A stretch of DNA of 20,000 bases, from the NCBI GenBank assembly GCA_012295275.1, contig CM022672.1, positions 6,078,943-6,098,942 of the forward strand, written 5' to 3'. Source of the DNA: Chrysomallon squamiferum. Its lineage: Eukaryota > Mollusca > Gastropoda > Neomphalida > Peltospiridae. The notes beneath the pieces are model-generated. The model searched no databases and had not been told where the DNA came from. It saw only the letters and a list, made by a program, of their open reading frames with translations. This document shows positions 9,870-19,721 of this stretch, piece after piece (positions within the stretch are counted from its first letter, which is position 1; each line of letters starts with the position of its first letter). The translations under genes and the position numbers were made by a program.

Positions 9870-10369
9870 CAGGCTGATGATGAATTATGCATATTTTATT
9901 TAACAAAAAAACATGTCATGAAAGGATGTTAACAACGACAGTGACGTTAGTAATGGAATAAACATAGCATTAATGAACTTCACTTCACCTTTTTTATTAA
10001 ACTGCAGCCACGAAAGATTACAATTACATTTATTTTTATATAATTATTTATTTTAGTTCGTTCTTCAGCAAACGTCTCCTTGACTACAAAATACAGTTCA
10101 TTTGGCAGCAATAATGAAAAATATTACATATAAATATCAAGTGAAATACTTTCTTTAAAATACGTGAATTCCGTTCTACTCTAAGCGGACCACCAAAGAT
10201 TCATTTTTAATCAGCTTAGTCTCTGTAGATGAATGAATGCGTATTTTGTCAATAGTTTCAAGTGAAAGTAAACTTTCCTATAACAATGCACATAAAATAA
10301 TAAAAATTCTTTTTGCCGATCACGTCTGGATACAGAAATAATAATGTAAGGGAAGTGATAAATAAAAAT
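9870..10369. other. AT-rich non-coding DNA
   Basis: Unique AT-rich sequence with no open frame, RNA gene or long repeat that I can see. Confidence 0.65.
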
Positions 10370-10471
10370 TCACGCGCGGGGTTTCTCGGTGCACAAACTT
10401 GCGACGGTTATTGCAGAAATCGCCTGGGCCGGACAAGTGGCAAGAGTCTGTAACAAGAACGATAATCAAGT

Positions 10472-10489
10472 GTGTTTAAGTTTAAACAC
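10472..10489. promoter_or_regulatory. GTGTTTAA inverted repeat
   Basis: GTGTTTAA-GT-TTAAACAC is a perfect 8-bp dyad with a 2-bp spacer. The arms contain TGTTTA, close to a forkhead core. The left arm abuts an NK2-like TCAAGTG (10466-10472). Confidence 0.45.
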
Positions 10490-10637
10490 GTCCCCGATAT
10501 TTCGCTAAGTAATTTCAAATTTACATGATCACAATCGACGAAAATATTAGATTAACTGAAATCAGCCACAAATACGCAATTTAGCGAAAGCTCGTGTCAA
10601 CACGGGTGAGAGGCTACACGCACGAAAAGACCTTTCC

Positions 10638-10675
10638 GCTTTCAAACGAGACGATAGGATTAAGCGGAAGGGAAT
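10638..10675 (+). repeat. duplicated regulatory-like module, copy 1
   Basis: GCTTTCAAACGAGA followed by TAGGATTAA and AGGGAAT. It matches 10748-10780 (GCTTTCACACGAGA, TGGGTTTAA, AGGGAAT) in the same order and orientation, 110 bp apart. This suggests either an old duplication or repeated use of the same sites. Confidence 0.5.
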
Positions 10676-10747
10676 ATTCTGTGTCCCTTAAGTTAAAATC
10701 GTACATTCCTCCCAAGGTAGCGGCGCACTTGCACCTGGGGCGGTGAA

Positions 10748-10780
10748 GCTTTCACACGAGAGTGTTGGGTTTAAAGGGAA
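10748..10780 (+). repeat. duplicated regulatory-like module, copy 2
   Basis: Second copy of the 10638-10675 module, with 13 of the first 14 bases identical and further matching words downstream. It is followed directly by the palindrome TGGTCGACCA (10788-10797). Confidence 0.5.
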
Positions 10781-11240
10781 TCGTGAATGGTCGACCAATG
10801 TCATTATGTTTTAGCTTGCCAGCCCCATTCAGTGCTTTAAAATCCAATCCGCCCATGAAAATGATGGACTTTATACACTAGGCCTTGAAACGTATTTTCT
10901 TGTGACATCTGGACTCTGCAAAGCAATTGTGCGGGCAATAAAAGATTAACTTCGTCTAAACAGATCTTCGGTACATCAAATTTAGTTTCTTCTGGCGGCG
11001 TGGTCGGAGAGAATGGCTTTTCCTTCAGTGACCGGCGAATTAATGAAAACATGGAAAACAGACAAACGAAAAGGTTACAATCGTCGACTCAGGTGAAAAT
11101 GAACAAAATCGTGCAGGATTTACCTCCCGTTGCTCCAAGCTTTGACAGTGAGAGAGATTTTAAATTATTATCGCAGAGTAGTTGACGGAACTAACACAAG
11201 CTGTATCTCTTTTCGGGTGGGCTTCCCCAATCATTTAACG

Positions 11241-11572
11241 CAAAACTGAACTCATCGCATCCTTTGTGATGATGATAAAGACAAAACTAAATTATATTTA
11301 AATGTAATTTGATACTAATATTAGACCACAAATCTTTTTTTTTCCTTCTTTATACTGACACTTTCACAAGGATTCGTGTCTGCACACAAACACTCACATA
11401 TTCATGAACGTAACTTTACACATTTATTCACACAGAGATCTCGCCAACAGAAACAAGCGTCATTTTCGCCTACATAGTTCCATCCATCCATCTATCCAGA
11501 TATACACAACATACGTGCACACATACGAATACAGAGATACATACATTCATGCCTAGAGAAAATAGACAGACA
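11241..11572. other. non-coding DNA, nothing recognised
   Basis: Mixed AT-rich sequence leading into the CATA array, with no gene or motif cluster. Confidence 0.65.
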
Positions 11573-11738
11573 CACATATTCATACATACATAACATACAC
11601 GCATACACACACACATATATATATATATTTATATACATAGATACATACATACTTACATACATACATACATAGATACATAGATACATACATACATACATAC
11701 ATACATACATACATACATACATACATACATACACACAT
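11573..11738. repeat. (CATA)n microsatellite with short (CA)n and (AT)n
   Basis: About 165 bp of CATA tetranucleotide with embedded CA and TA runs. The minus-strand Met/Tyr/Val/Cys repeat ORF is an artefact of it. Confidence 0.95.
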
Positions 11739-11819
11739 TTACATGTATTTACATGTTTATGTGTCTGTGTGTGTCCCCCCCACCACCCCACAAACAAAAA
11801 CCTGATAATTATAAAAGCC

Positions 11820-12240
11820 ACAGTTTTCTACAGATAACCGCCGAACCGTCATCGATAACAATTTCACTGTTGTTTATTGTATTGACAGTCGCGCGAAATA
11901 CAAGTTTGTCGTCTGTCAACGAAGCCACGCCCCTGACATGTTCATTGGCTGCGATCGGAGATAATCATTATATGCCTCATAAATGAACGACTGCAAAATG
12001 AGCGACTTTTACCGAAGATCTGTGCATCAGGAGCTCGGATCGAGGCGTTTAATTCGCCAACAAATACAAACAGTGCCGAACAGCGACCAAACACGGTGTT
12101 TGGTCGATAAGCGAGAGTCTGTGGAAGACGATTTGGAAACGTTGGCGTGCCGAAAAACGATAAAACACGAAACCGACTTGCGTGGACTACAGCTATTGAG
12201 ATGACGAATTAAAGCGGAGGACGGTGTTAATTGAGTTATT
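11820..12240 (+). promoter_or_regulatory. candidate proximal promoter of the eh1 exon gene
   Basis: CpG-bearing unique sequence 400-820 bp upstream of the start codon. In order it holds TGACAG (11883-11888), GCGCGAAA (11891-11898, E2F-like TTTCGCGC on the minus strand), CTGTCA (11913-11918, the inverted TALE-type site), a GC box CCACGCCCC (11925-11933) and an inverted CCAAT box (ATTGG, 11944-11948), then an AT-rich TATA-like patch near 11966-11985. GC box plus CCAAT box just before an AT-rich patch is a typical promoter arrangement. The start of transcription cannot be fixed from sequence. A 73-codon open frame at 11983-12204 could be an upstream ORF or chance. Confidence 0.45.
12084..12106. 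promoter_or_regulatory. perfect 23-bp palindrome
   Basis: The arms CGACCAAACAC and GTGTTTGGTCG are exact inverted repeats around a single G. An 11-bp perfect dyad with a 1-bp spacer in unique, balanced sequence is far beyond typical chance and suggests a symmetric protein-binding site or a tight cruciform. It lies about 540 bp upstream of the start codon. Confidence 0.7.
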
Positions 12241-12643
12241 GCTGTCTCTTTAAAGAGTATTGGGTATTCATAACTTTCGTTTGGTCTTCAGATCTCTTCA
12301 CACGAGTTGGCAGTCTGATGTCGAATTGGCAGTCTGACGTTTCTTGTCATAAAATAAGGAAAATTTAAATTTGAAAAGTAACCAAAGAGAACGAAAATAG
12401 AGAATTTAAAAAAAAAAAAAAAAAAAGAGAAAATTATGACGTTTTAAAATAATTTTAGTATAGTATTGTATTTTGTAAAAAAAAACAAAAACATTTAAAC
12501 ACTTTGAATGTGGTGGTGTTTTTTACGTAGCGAATATTTTGATATTTGTGTGAATAAAACTGTGCCATCATTCTTTTAGAGGTTTAAAAAAAAAAAAAAA
12601 AATTAAAAGGGAAAAATAAATAATTAAAAATTACTAAAAAAAA
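12241..12643 (+). other. probable 5' leader of the eh1 exon
   Basis: AT-rich, with two poly-A runs, leading to the start codon. An in-frame TAA at 12635-12637 lies just 6 bp before the ATG, so the reading frame cannot extend upstream in this exon. A TTCTTTTAG at 12571-12579 could be a splice acceptor if the leader has an upstream untranslated exon; this is unproven. Confidence 0.4.
12307..12340 (+). repeat. 15-bp direct repeat TTGGCAGTCTGAYGT, two copies
   Basis: TTGGCAGTCTGATGT (12307-12321) and TTGGCAGTCTGACGT (12326-12340) are spaced 19 bp apart, with one difference. TTGGCA is an NFI half-site and GTCTGAC resembles a SMAD-binding element. The location suggests promoter or 5' UTR. Confidence 0.6.
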
Positions 12644-13046
12644 ATGGAAAATTTAAAAGTTAACTCACCACCGGAGAGAACTGAAGAAACGTCCTCACAG
12701 ACCAAAGATAAACTGACAAACGACAAAGACGAAGTCTGTGAGATCAGTTCCCCGGCTGACTCGGACATTTCAGACAGCGAGAGTTTTGTTAGTCCCAACT
12801 CCGCTACTGCCACTACAACTACTACTACGCCAAAGGTGCATCTGAACATTTCTAAACCGTCGTTTTTAATCTCGGACATTCTCTCGGACAGAGGCCCCGT
12901 GCGCCCCGACCCCAGGTACCTGTCCGTTCACCACCACACCCCACTGTTCAGAGACCCCGAAGATGGAAAGTATCAGCAGAGTGACTTTTTCATGTGCAAA
13001 AGAACAGTTTCCGTGCCAGATTCAAGCGATTCTATGCAGAACGATT
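12644..13046 (+). CDS. first coding exon of a homeobox-type transcriptional repressor with eh1 motif (partial)
   Basis: This 403-nt exon gives 134 full codons plus one base (phase 1) before a GTAAGT donor. The ATG is the first possible one, because TAA closes the frame at 12635. The protein starts with a charged, Ser/Thr-rich segment (residues 1-35). An acidic serine cluster, SSPADSDISDSESF, follows at 35-48, then a six-Thr run at 57-62. The eh1 motif is at 74-80 in context KPSFLISDILSD; F74, I76, I79 and L80 fit the FxIxxIL core that binds the Groucho/TLE corepressor. After it come HHH (96-98) and a polar tail. eh1 near the N-terminus before an intron is standard for ANTP/NKL homeobox genes. 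SFLIxDILxD is closest to what I recall of BARHL proteins, with NKX3-type, HLX or DBX possible. No homeodomain exon is in the window, so the family is inference. GC content and codon-like regularity contrast with the AT-rich surroundings. Confidence 0.7.
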
Positions 13047-13052
13047 GTAAGT
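13047..13052 (+). other. 5' splice donor GTAAGT
   Basis: ATT/GTAAGT is a consensus animal U1-binding donor ending the eh1 exon in phase 1. Past it the frame degenerates into poly-Lys and stops at 13180, as expected of intron sequence. Confidence 0.7.
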
Positions 13053-13233
13053 ATGAAAAAAAAAAAAAAAAACAGACTGCGGTGTGTTTATTTCTGGTAC
13101 CTAGTAAGTGTGACTGCGATTATCGTTCGATAAGTCAGTCGCTTGGATGGATGAATGTATGTATGGCAGTTAGCCAATAATCATATTTCATTAAGCTTTT
13201 TTTATTTTTATTTTTTATTTTTTTATTTTTTTT

Positions 13234-13333
13234 AAATGTATATTTTGTTGTTGTTACCTTTATTGTTATTATTTTTTTTTTTTTTTTTTTAAATATATAT
13301 TTTGTTGTTGTTACCTTTATTGTTATTATTTTT
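13234..13333 (+). repeat. 57-bp imperfect tandem duplication
   Basis: The segment starting AAATGTATATTTTGTTG at 13234 recurs from 13291 almost unchanged, separated by a poly-T run of different length. This is a recent local duplication early in the intron. Confidence 0.8.
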
Positions 13334-13611
13334 ATTATTGTTATTATTATTATCATCGTTGTCGTCGTCATCATTTTTGTTGTCATCAGTGTGCTATTTG
13401 CTGTTGTCATCGCTGTTTTTACCGTCACACATTCATCGTCTCTCTCAAATTAATTATCATCAGTATTGTTTTTATCAAGATTATCATCTTAGCTGTTCTT
13501 TTCTGATTATCACAGAAAAATATATTTAATAATTAATAAAAGAATGTTTCTTTTATTAATTTTACTGTGACATGAAACATCAGTATTAATTTTTTTTTTA
13601 AATTTAAACTG

Positions 13612-13613
<2 letters not shown>

Positions 13614-13672
<59 letters not shown>
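13614..13672. repeat. (TTA)n microsatellite
   Basis: About 59 bp of uninterrupted TTA trinucleotide. Confidence 0.95.
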
Positions 13673-13989
13673 TTATGATTATTCTTAAGTTTTACATTAA
13701 TACTAAGAATATACGTAAGTTTTCTCTTCTATTTGTTATCATTTGAAATAAAGTTTACATGAGAAGTATTTTATTATAATGTTATAAAATTTCATAACAA
13801 AAACAATATTATGTAAAACTAATAATTTATTATATCAGTTTCACTGACCAAGATAAATAATGAATAATTAATTCGCTACTATTAAATTATCAAATATATC
13901 AATCTAAGCATTAAATTGTCTTCTTTTTTTTCTTTTTCTTTATCAAAACAAAATTAATAAATCTTCGATTTTATGAAATAGGTACAAAA

Positions 13990-13994
<5 letters not shown>

Positions 13995-14080
<86 letters not shown>
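13995..14080. repeat. (TC)43 microsatellite
   Basis: Eighty-six bases of perfect TC, a polypurine/polypyrimidine mirror tract able in principle to form triplex (H-) DNA. The pyrimidine strand is the presumed sense strand of the intron. Confidence 0.95.
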
Positions 14081-14087
<7 letters not shown>

Positions 14088-14388
14088 GTCTCTCTTAACA
14101 CGAATATTTAAAATTAATTTGATGTTTCTGTGACAGTTATAATAAATGACTGCTTCATATTAATTTTATCAACTGAAATAATTCTCTACCTTTTTTTTTG
14201 TCAACCAACTACCGTTTCTACGTCATTAAAAATTAATCTTAATTATCGATATATTTCAAAACTATAAAAATGGTATATAAATTATTATAATTTTCTTTTG
14301 TATTGCTAACTTATTTTATTACTTAATTGTCAACACCTTAACACACCTTTAGTGTCCTACTGATATTATATTATTTTATGTTATATTA

Positions 14389-14389
<1 letters not shown>
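14081..14389. other. AT-rich intronic DNA
   Basis: Unique AT-rich sequence; nothing recognised. Confidence 0.65.

Positions 14390-14456
<67 letters not shown>
14390..14456. repeat. (TTA)n microsatellite
   Basis: About 67 bp of TTA trinucleotide. Confidence 0.95.
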
Positions 14457-14460
<4 letters not shown>

Positions 14461-14649
14461 ATACGTTATAAATAAACCATCTTCAAGACAATCTTTTGAA
14501 TTCTTTTGAATTCTTTTCCATTGCAAGTTAATCTTTTTATAAATTATATTTTTAAGAAATTCTCGTTTCCATTTCTAAAACAGGTATCTGTGGATATTAC
14601 TGAAGAATAAATGTTAAAATAAATATCAAAATTAAAGTAAAAAAATTAT

Positions 14650-14651
<2 letters not shown>

Positions 14652-14716
<65 letters not shown>

Positions 14717-14734
14717 TAATAATAATAATAATAA
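14652..14734. repeat. (AAT)n microsatellite
   Basis: About 83 bp of AAT with one AAAAAT interruption. It lies 195 bp from, and is the reverse complement of, the (TTA)n array at 14390-14456, so the two could pair in a transcript. Confidence 0.95.
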
Positions 14735-15176
14735 ACGATCTTTAAAAACTAGGAAAAGCAACTAGGAAATGTAAAAGAATATAATTTTTTTAAGTATAAG
14801 ACAAGAAGAATGGAGAGTTTGAAATAGTTATACAACGGCAATGTCATGTTTTATTTAAATGTGATTAGACTTTTTTTTTTCAAATGTATTGTGTGCAGCA
14901 AGCAATAAAGTTTGAATGAGACCCTGTAATTGAGACTGATCAAGCATTGGGATGTTTTAATATTTCATTACCTGGATTCAGTAAATATTCTTTTACGTAA
15001 CGCTTTTAATTCAACCACCCAAAGAGTCTACATTTATTAACCGCACGACTTTCTTTTATATATATATATATATATCATCACCTACTGGCCTGTAAGTAAT
15101 TATGTAGTCGCTTCCTTTAAGTTATTTTAAATACATAATTTAACATTAACAGTACATGCACATATACAGGCATATT

Positions 15177-15260
15177 ATGTATATATATACATGTACGTGT
15201 GTGTGTACATTTATACATACATACATACATACATATATACATACATACATACATACATAC

Positions 15261-15295
<35 letters not shown>
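15177..15295. repeat. compound (TA)/(CATA)n microsatellite
   Basis: TA, GT, CATA and again TA runs in succession; the last pure TA run is at about 15268-15295. A separate TA run lies at 15057-15075. Confidence 0.95.
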
Positions 15296-15298
<3 letters not shown>

Positions 15299-17210
15299 TC
15301 AGTAAGTATAAATTTACATATCACTTCAAATAATGAAGCTAATAGTTTAGATGTATTTCATTCTGAGTGCATTTACATCTGTCATTGAATATATGAACAC
15401 AGATTTAATTTAGTTTAATTAGTTTTAGCCAGGTGATGTGAGATTTTACTTATATTTTCTTCAGTTATTATTATACTGTTAATATCTGTCGTATTAAAAA
15501 AGTTAATTTAATCTGAATATATTGAGTAAAGATATTTTTTTTACATAATGCATTAACCAAACTGCAGAACATTGTATATTTGTTTTCTTCAGTAAAGATT
15601 ATCACTGTAAAAAGGAAATTTCTTTTAATTTAAACGGATTTTACATTAATGAGGCCACCGAATGCAACATTTATATTTTTAAATTGTTATAAATGATTAG
15701 TGTACATCGTATAAAAAAATATATTTATTTAATTTAAGTAGATTCAGTAAACACAAATTAATGTTACGTTATCTGCTATGACATTTAATTTCTAATGTTT
15801 GTCAGTTTTAATGTGTGTGTGTGTGTGTGTGTGTGCGTGTTTAATTTAAAAAGATTAAGTAAACATTTTGTGTAACTGTTAAAAATAATGAGAGTGCGTC
15901 CCAATTTTATTTACTTGTAACAGACATTTATTTTGTAAAAAAAAAAATATATATATATATATAGGCCTATATTCACGTAATGCTTAAAATTATGTTACAG
16001 CTCAAAATGATTCTTTTTTTTTAACAAAAACTAAATAATCGGCGAAGCTTCTGTAAACAATTTAAATAGATTAATTTGATTTTAAATAGATGGGTAAAGA
16101 AATAGTTACATATAGCTTAAGCAATAAAACAAAATAAATAATATGTATTTACTTTCTCCAATGAGTATTTCATTTTATGATCATAAATTACTTATATCTG
16201 CATTATTTGAAACTAATACTCTTTGATCATTAGCTTTTTACACGCATGCTATATATATATACATATTAAATAAATTTATATATCAAAATAATTTCGTTTT
16301 CTGTTACACATGTATTAAAATTAATTAATTTATTTTTTAACTAGATCGATATATCATTTATCTAATCAATCTTTACTTCTTTTTATTTCTATTAATTAAA
16401 TATTTATATTCATCATATCAAAATTCAATTAATTTAAATAAGTTCAGTCAACAACAACTCTATAAAGCAAATTGTCAACATATGTTTCTTGCAATAATTA
16501 TTTCATTTACTTAAAAAACAACAACAAAAACAAAACAAAACAAATTACAAATTAATTCAGTATAATTTAAACAGATTCAGTTGCGGGATTCACCTCATGG
16601 TTAGATCAACCAACCAAGTAGTTCAAGTTGACACTCTGTTTCGCTCTATGACTTTGTCATTTTCTTGGTTCATTAATTATTGATAATCTATTCCATCAAA
16701 AAAAAAAAAAAAAAAAAAATAGATTTCTACAATGCTATTTAGAATCAATGAACAAAGACAAATACTCAATTCCCAATGCAAGCCGCTAAAACGATCACGT
16801 TTATTTCTTTCAACGATTTATTTATTTTTATTTTCATAATAATTAATTATTGATGTATATTGTAATAAAATATATATATATATATCTTTTTTATATTTTT
16901 GTATATAGATTATGTACATTTTCACAACACCTTACAGCATACAGTCAAAATATTTGTGATTTATTTCCTTGCATGATAATTGTTATAATTTCTTTAATTA
17001 TTTATAACTGTCGCATTAAAAATAAATTTAATTTAAATATCCAGTAAATAAATTTGCTTTCGGTTAAAACAAACTTTTGTTTGCTTCACTGATTATTTAT
17101 TTCTCACGTGATTTTAATTTAGATTCATCACATTAAATCTTTCGCGCACTAAATCCAATCTAGTAGGTATTTGATTAAACCAGAAAAGTATTCATTTTAT
17201 TAAACAGATA
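15296..17210. other. AT-rich intronic DNA with minor simple repeats
   Basis: Contains a GT run at 15812-15840, an A-then-TA tract at 15938-15962, an A-run at about 16697-16720 and a TA run near 16868-16886. Otherwise unique, very AT-rich sequence with no exon. Confidence 0.7.
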
Positions 17211-17345
17211 ATATCATATAATATGATATGATATAATATAATATAATATAATATAATAATATAATATAATATAATATAATATAATAATATAATATAATAT
17301 AATATAATATAATATAATTAAATGTAATGTAATATAATATAATTT
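17211..17345. repeat. (ATAAT)n pentanucleotide array
   Basis: About 130 bp of ATAAT/TAATA pentanucleotide with occasional extra AAT and TGATA variants at the 5' edge. Confidence 0.9.
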
Positions 17346-17852
17346 CTTTGTTTTTCTTTCTTTTAAATTTGTTTTCATTTCATTCCGTTCAGTTGATAAT
17401 ATTGATTTGTTTCTGTTCCTGTTTACATATGATACAAGAATTCTTGAATTTTAAAAAAGGAAAAAAACAAAGAAACAGAAAAAAAAAAAAGAAAGAAACT
17501 AAATAAAATCTAATGAAATAGTATTTTTAATCTCGAAAGAATCTCTGATTTTATTGAAATGAATATTAATATATTGAATCCTGAGTAATTTTTTCTTTAT
17601 TATAAAATTAAATAAAATGATATAAAACAAAATAAATATTAATTTAGTGATGTAGTTGATGTATGTATATATGTATATATAATTGATACCATTTTTATTT
17701 TAAGACAGAAGTTATTATATATATATATAGAGCAGTCAATTCGTACGTTTAGTAAAACAAAGATAATAAAAACAAAAACATAAGCACACAATTATTTAGT
17801 AAGTTACTGATAAACATTACTACTCTATCAGTTATGTAGCTTTCTAATTATA
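17346..17852. other. AT-rich intronic DNA
   Basis: AT-rich with short A-runs; nothing recognised. Confidence 0.65.
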
Positions 17853-17854
17853 AT

Positions 17855-17915
17855 AATGATGATGATGATGATGATGATGATGATAATAACGATGATGACG
17901 ACGCCAACGACGACG
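17855..17915. repeat. (ATG)n decaying into ACG/GAC trinucleotides
   Basis: A perfect ATG run at about 17855-17885 is followed by degenerate GATGACGACG-type triplets. Confidence 0.9.
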
Positions 17916-18032
17916 ATAACAAGGAGAATGTAATAAAAGATATAACTGTAATTATAGAAATGAATGTTCTATCAGTCTCTAAATAGAATTTAGTTAATAA
18001 TAATATACACTTAATAATTATAATGAGATTTT

Positions 18033-18095
18033 TTATTATTTATCTATTTATTTATTTATTTATTTATTTATTCATTCATTCATTCATTCATTAAT
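18033..18095. repeat. (TTTA)n / (TTCA)n tetranucleotide array
   Basis: TTTA repeats switch to TTCA repeats within the same array. Confidence 0.9.
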
Positions 18096-18589
18096 TCATT
18101 ATATAAAACTTCAGAAGTCAACTTTTTAATTCATGAGATTACATTTTACGAACTGGGGCGATCCGGTAATAATCAAATATTAATGAATGTTACATGTTCA
18201 TTTAATACTGTTGACTTTATTTGCTGTCTCCATGTTTGACGATGTTATTCTTTTAACGTTTTAATATTCCGGCTTTTTAAACTGAAATAATTTACTGGTT
18301 TAGAAGTAACAGCTCATTTTATTAAACAAATAAATTTAATAAATAAAATAAATAATTATATCATTTTCATAAAACAAATCTCTTAGTTCCTTTCTTTCTT
18401 TCTTTATTTAATTTTATTTATTTATGTATTTATTTATTAAATTGAATTTTTTTAATTTTATTTTATTTTATTTGGACCTCAATAATTCGTTCAATTAATT
18501 GTTAAAACAGGAACATATATCATTTACTTAAAAAATAAATCATTTAATATTTTTGAAAACCACCTTCGGAATATTTAAAATATGTTTAT
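18096..18589. other. AT-rich intronic DNA
   Basis: AT-rich with a short TTTC run near 18391-18407 and imperfect TTTA; no gene is seen. Confidence 0.65.
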
Positions 18590-19240
18590 TTCGTTTCTTT
18601 GTTTAAAAGTGCGAGCGAAAAATATTTAACATTCACAACCCATTGGCCCACCCACCTGTCTGAACAGCGATAAAGAAAACAATTCAACATTAGCAACTTG
18701 AACCAGTTTCGCACAACAAAAGTAAAACTTTAGCAGTTTGCACCTTTGCCGTCTTTCACGGTATGTCAGTCGAATAATGTTACAGCTCACGCTTAAAGAA
18801 TTTAAATCGTCAAGACAACTTCTTGGTTCGCGTGACGGTCGGTAGCCGACTGACTGGCTTCACTTCACGTTGAACAAGACGACCGGATCGGGGAGATAAC
18901 CCGTAGCGGTGTACCCTAAACCTCGTCACAGATACCCCTGCAAGCGGCCTGCCGCCGTACCGACGCCAACCACAATGTGCTAAAATCCTGCGTTAACACG
19001 GCTAGTGGGCAAGCACATAATTATCTTGAAAGGTGAAACTGTCATCGGAATTTCTAATACGTTTATCGGTGCCAGGAATCGTTCACTTCCTACTCGTACG
19101 AGGGGAATTTTTCTACGCTGCCTAAAGTGGATGTTTATCGTTCGTGTTAATAATCTTAGCGCAGGGTTGAGTCATAAATGCAACACAACACGAATATGTT
19201 TGTTTACCCCGTTGCTGCCTTCAGGACAAAAAAAACCTTG
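18590..19240. promoter_or_regulatory. complex CpG-bearing island inside the intron, candidate enhancer
   Basis: The only long balanced-composition block in the 7 kb after the exon. It shows ATTGG (18642-18646), E-box CACCTG (18653-18658), Sox-like AACAAT (18678-18683) and a GTCGG-TAG-CCGAC dyad near 18838-18850. CpG density peaks at about 18820-18980. The only longer frames are one starting with GTG at 19005 and a minus-strand frame without ATG, neither resembling a known protein. An intronic enhancer is the most natural reading; an alternative first exon or promoter is possible. Confidence 0.4.
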
Positions 19241-19491
19241 ACGTTTGTTAGAATGTTTAAAATGATAGCATTTGTAATGATTACTGAATGAACAAATATT
19301 TTTAATGTACATTAACTCGATTTTACTGACACTGAAAGAGGCAATAAAATATCGCTCAAAGAATTTTTTGAAAAGAAACGGAAAGTGAACATGAAACATT
19401 TTAATGGTTAACTTTATGTTTAAGCATTCCTGCAAACTGACATTGTTTCATGGTTCATTATTGTCGTATGCATGTCTTTACTTGTATTTGA

Positions 19492-19608
<117 letters not shown>

Positions 19609-19697
19609 TTCAATTTAATATGATATGTCTAGAATTTATACATACTTTACTATTATTCCATGATAAAAACATTTTGATACATAATTACTGAAATTTC

Positions 19698-19721
19698 TTT
19701 TTTTTTTTTTTTTTTTTTTTT
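19698..19721. repeat. poly-T tract (T24)
   Basis: An uninterrupted T run after the TC array. Confidence 0.95.

Larger units (their letters stand above)
10370..11240. promoter_or_regulatory. large complex island upstream of the eh1 exon
   Basis: About 870 bp of balanced, CpG-bearing unique sequence, the largest such island before the exon. It contains NK2-type CAAGTG words (10434-10439 and within 10466-10472), a GTGTTTAA dyad at 10472-10489, E-box CACCTG at 10732-10737, the palindrome TGGTCGACCA at 10788-10797 and a duplicated module (10638 and 10748). Open frames at 10837-11052 (minus) and 11000-11185 (plus) overlap each other and match no family I know. It may be an upstream enhancer or distal promoter, or may contain a 5' untranslated exon. 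Confidence 0.45.

Noticed and set aside
10837-11185. Overlapping minus- and plus-strand ORFs of 71 and 61 codons
   Set aside because: They contradict each other, have no recognisable domain, and lie in a region better read as non-coding.
11983-12204. 73-codon ORF upstream of the eh1 exon
   Set aside because: Contains the 23-bp palindrome and has no known motif. An upstream ORF is conceivable but unsupported.
12634-12879. 81-codon ORF antisense to the eh1 exon
   Set aside because: Shadow of the real exon; its poly-Val run is the complement of the Thr codons.
13047-13180. Read-through extension of the eh1 exon to the stop at 13180
   Set aside because: It crosses a consensus GTAAGT donor and a poly-A run giving poly-Lys; intron sequence is the better explanation.
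16580-16640. Possible tRNA-derived SINE (GGTTAGATC ... AGTTCAAGTT)
   Set aside because: A- and B-box-like words are too degenerate, there is no clear tail or second copy, and no tRNA fold.
18205-18230. TAATACTG word resembling the miR-8/200 seed region
   Set aside because: Similarity stops after nine bases and there is no precursor hairpin.
19005-19241. 78-codon plus-strand ORF
   Set aside because: It begins with GTG, not used as a nuclear animal start, and shows no family resemblance.
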